Shown piece after piece: positions 62,630-64,000 of a DNA stretch of 64,000 nucleotides. This DNA comes from Atopobium fossor DSM 15642 (lineage in GTDB: Bacteria > Actinomycetota > Coriobacteriia > Coriobacteriales > Atopobiaceae). The notes beneath the pieces are model-generated. The model ran no database searches. It was not told the origin of the DNA and was given only the letters and a program-made list of their open reading frames with translations. The translations under genes were made by a program, and so were the position numbers. The DNA is taken from NCBI RefSeq assembly GCF_000483125.1, contig NZ_AXXR01000003.1, positions 281,316 to 345,315 on the forward strand, read 5' to 3'. Within the stretch, counting starts at the first letter, position 1; each line of letters opens with the position of its first letter.

Positions 62630-64000
62630 ATGCTCGTTCCTCAGAAATGGACGCATGCCATGAAAAGAGTTGCTTTACCTAAACGTTGTTTTGTGTCTTT
62701 TGTTGTAAGTCTTGTTGTTGTGGTTAGCGTGACTTGCTTTGGAGTGCCTGTATCTGCATGGGCACAAGAGCCAGAACAAGGATCTGTTGGTGAGCAGCAA
62801 GCCTTAGAGACACAAGCAGTCTCAGATGAGCAAGAAGTTTCAGAACAACAAGACGTTGTAGCTTCTTCAAACACTGTTTCTGAACCTCAAACAGAGCTAT
62901 CTGTCCCACAACAAGAGTCCCAAAAACAACCAGTTCTTGTGGGCTGGCAAGAACAAGATGGAAAGCTGTTTTATTACAACCAAGATGGTACTGCTCATAC
63001 CGGGTGGCTTTATATCAACAATCACTGGTACTGGGCAGATCCTGCCACTGCACAAATAGCAAAAGGGTGGCGTTTTATTAACAACGTATGGTATTGGTTT
63101 TCTTACCAAGACGCTACCATGGCAGATGCTCGAAGCAATGCTGGAGGCACATGGTGTGACTTTGCTTCTTCTGGAGCCTGGATTGGATATGCATCTGGTT
63201 GGGACTTTTCAGATGGAGCTTGGTACTGGCTTGAAAATGGCACAAGGTGCTCGGGCTGGAAGTATATACACAACACTTGGTATTGGATGGATGCTAAAGG
63301 CGTTTGCATACAAGACCAAGTTCGTGAAATCAATGGTAAAAAATATGCTTTTGATACCTCTGGTGCAATGGGACAAAACGGTTGGTGTGTTGCCGAAGGG
63401 TCTTGGTGTCTAGCAACTGAGTCTGGTGCTCTTAAAAGTGGCTGGCAAAAGCTCAAAGGTATTTGGTACTGGTTAGACCCAGGCAATTGTAAGATGCGCA
63501 CAGGCTGGGTTGATTTAAATGATGCAAGCTATTTTTTGGAAGACTCAGGTGCAATGGCTGCTTCATGTTGGAGACAAAAAGGCAAACAACTGTGCTGGCT
63601 TGATGGCTCTGGTCGTATGACAATCATGCGAGAAGGAAATCAGGTACGTTTTGCTAATGGTCTTGCCGAAGGCGTTCTTCCTCCAGACGGACTTACCAAG
63701 TTTGGAGATGGTTGGTTTTATCTGGTAAATGGCACCATTCAATATGGCGCTCATACCATTAATGGCAAAACTCACCTTTTTGATACAACAACAGGTAAAG
63801 CTATTTGTGGTTGGCAGTACTCACAAGATAGCAACTATTACTATTACTCAGAGCAAGGCGTGTTGTGCACAGGCTGGGTGCAAGATAAAGGCGCTTGGTA
63901 CTACTTAAATTCCAACGGCCAAATGCTTACAGGCTGGCAGCAAGTTGGTGGTAAGTGGTACTACCTCAATCCTAGTAGTGGAAGGATGCATACGGGGTGG
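62630..64000 (+). CDS. Secreted cell-wall-binding repeat protein (3' end outside window)
   Basis: A signal peptide (basic start KRVALPKR, hydrophobic core, cleavage near SAWAQE) is followed by a Gln/Glu/Ser-rich linker and then many choline/cell-wall-binding type repeats from about residue 95 (nt 62930 on). Typical repeat pieces are TGWLYINNHWYW, SGWKYIHNTWYWMD and TGWQQVGGKWYYLN. The repeats continue to the window end, so length and any catalytic domain are unknown. Start is either 62630 or 62660; neither has a strong Shine-Dalgarno. Such proteins are carried on the wall through repeat-glycan contacts. Confidence 0.88.
   Translation, partial: MLVPQKWTHAMKRVALPKRCFVSFVVSLVVVVSVTCFGVPVSAWAQEPEQGSVGEQQALETQAVSDEQEVSEQQDVVASSNTVSEPQTELSVPQQESQKQPVLVGWQEQDGKLFYYNQDGTAHTGWLYINNHWYWADPATAQIAKGWRFINNVWYWFSYQDATMADARSNAGGTWCDFASSGAWIGYASGWDFSDGAWYWLENGTRCSGWKYIHNTWYWMDAKGVCIQDQVREINGKKYAFDTSGAMGQNGWCVAEGSWCLATESGALKSGWQKLKGIWYWLDPGNCKMRTGWVDLNDASYFLEDSGAMAASCWRQKGKQLCWLDGSGRMTIMREGNQVRFANGLAEGVLPPDGLTKFGDGWFYLVNGTIQYGAHTINGKTHLFDTTTGKAICGWQYSQDSNYYYYSEQGVLCTGWVQDKGAWYYLNSNGQMLTGWQQVGGKWYYLNPSSGRMHTGW
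62930..64000 (+). repeat. Cell-wall-binding (GW/WYYL) protein repeats
   Basis: At least nine repeats of about 20 residues with the pattern GW-x(4-8)-WYWL/WYYLN-x-G-x-M-xTGW. Early copies use WYW and are irregular, later copies have the canonical WYYLN, and the last two are regular. Confidence 0.8.

Overview
The window looks like chromosomal core DNA of a low-GC, Gram-positive actinobacterium of the class Coriobacteriia (Atopobium/Lancefieldella/Olsenella type). This is inferred from: a dnaK-grpE-dnaJ-hspR operon with a MerR-type HspR (an actinobacterial hallmark), LPXTG surface proteins, tilS-hpt-ftsH, a magnesium-type NRAMP protein like those known from Coriobacteriia, and an A+T-leaning base composition. 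No phage, insertion sequence, integrase or CRISPR array was seen.

Layout. 1-5.3 kb: end of an LPXTG surface protein, a CmpB-type membrane protein, then nagB, rdgB, rph and murI, and tRNA-Val. 5.3-8 kb: a Mur ligase (possibly leaderless) coupled to a HAD phosphatase. 8-13.1 kb: a 1,707-residue LPKTG adhesin with SpaA/Cna-B repeats. 13.3-25.1 kb: L31 with a structured leader and a long charged tail, coaX, birA, a folP-folK fusion, a patatin-like lipase, exonuclease III, and a minus-strand run tilS-hpt-ftsH-aminotransferase-PHP phosphoesterase. 25.2-28.6 kb: an MBL hydrolase, MscL with a zinc ribbon, and a zinc ribbon/TM/PASTA protein. 28.7-36.9 kb: clpB, a ribbon-helix-helix/SPFH pair, and the dnaK-grpE-dnaJ-hspR operon. 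37-39.5 kb: ferredoxin, phosphodiesterase, tadA, tRNA-Ser, lemA.

39.5-44.3 kb is an AraC regulator divergent from a heterodimeric ABC transporter, resembling iron-siderophore loci. 44.3-48.2 kb holds two unknown small proteins, a two-component system and a C39-like peptidase. 48.2-51.7 kb is a probable magnesium module (PRC-MgtE_N-CBS membrane protein plus NRAMP-type transporter) behind a structured leader with a tiny upstream ORF. 51.7-57.8 kb carries envelope genes (polysaccharide deacetylase, PRC-barrel protein, YtxH-like protein, DPBB protein, CorC/HlyC protein) and an orphan cyanophycin-synthetase-like domain. 58-62.5 kb: an EF-G-like GTPase whose leader holds a short ORF ending Arg-Pro-stop, an RNA methyltransferase, a GNAT acetyltransferase and crcB. 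From 62.6 kb a secreted protein with cell-wall-binding repeats runs off the window.

Functionally the window mixes housekeeping, protein quality control and cell-surface genes. The least ordinary signals are three structured or ORF-containing 5' leaders (L31, magnesium module, EF-G-like), a sequence shared by the dnaK and clpB promoters, and several unusual domain architectures. All functional calls come from reading the sequence by eye; no database search was run.
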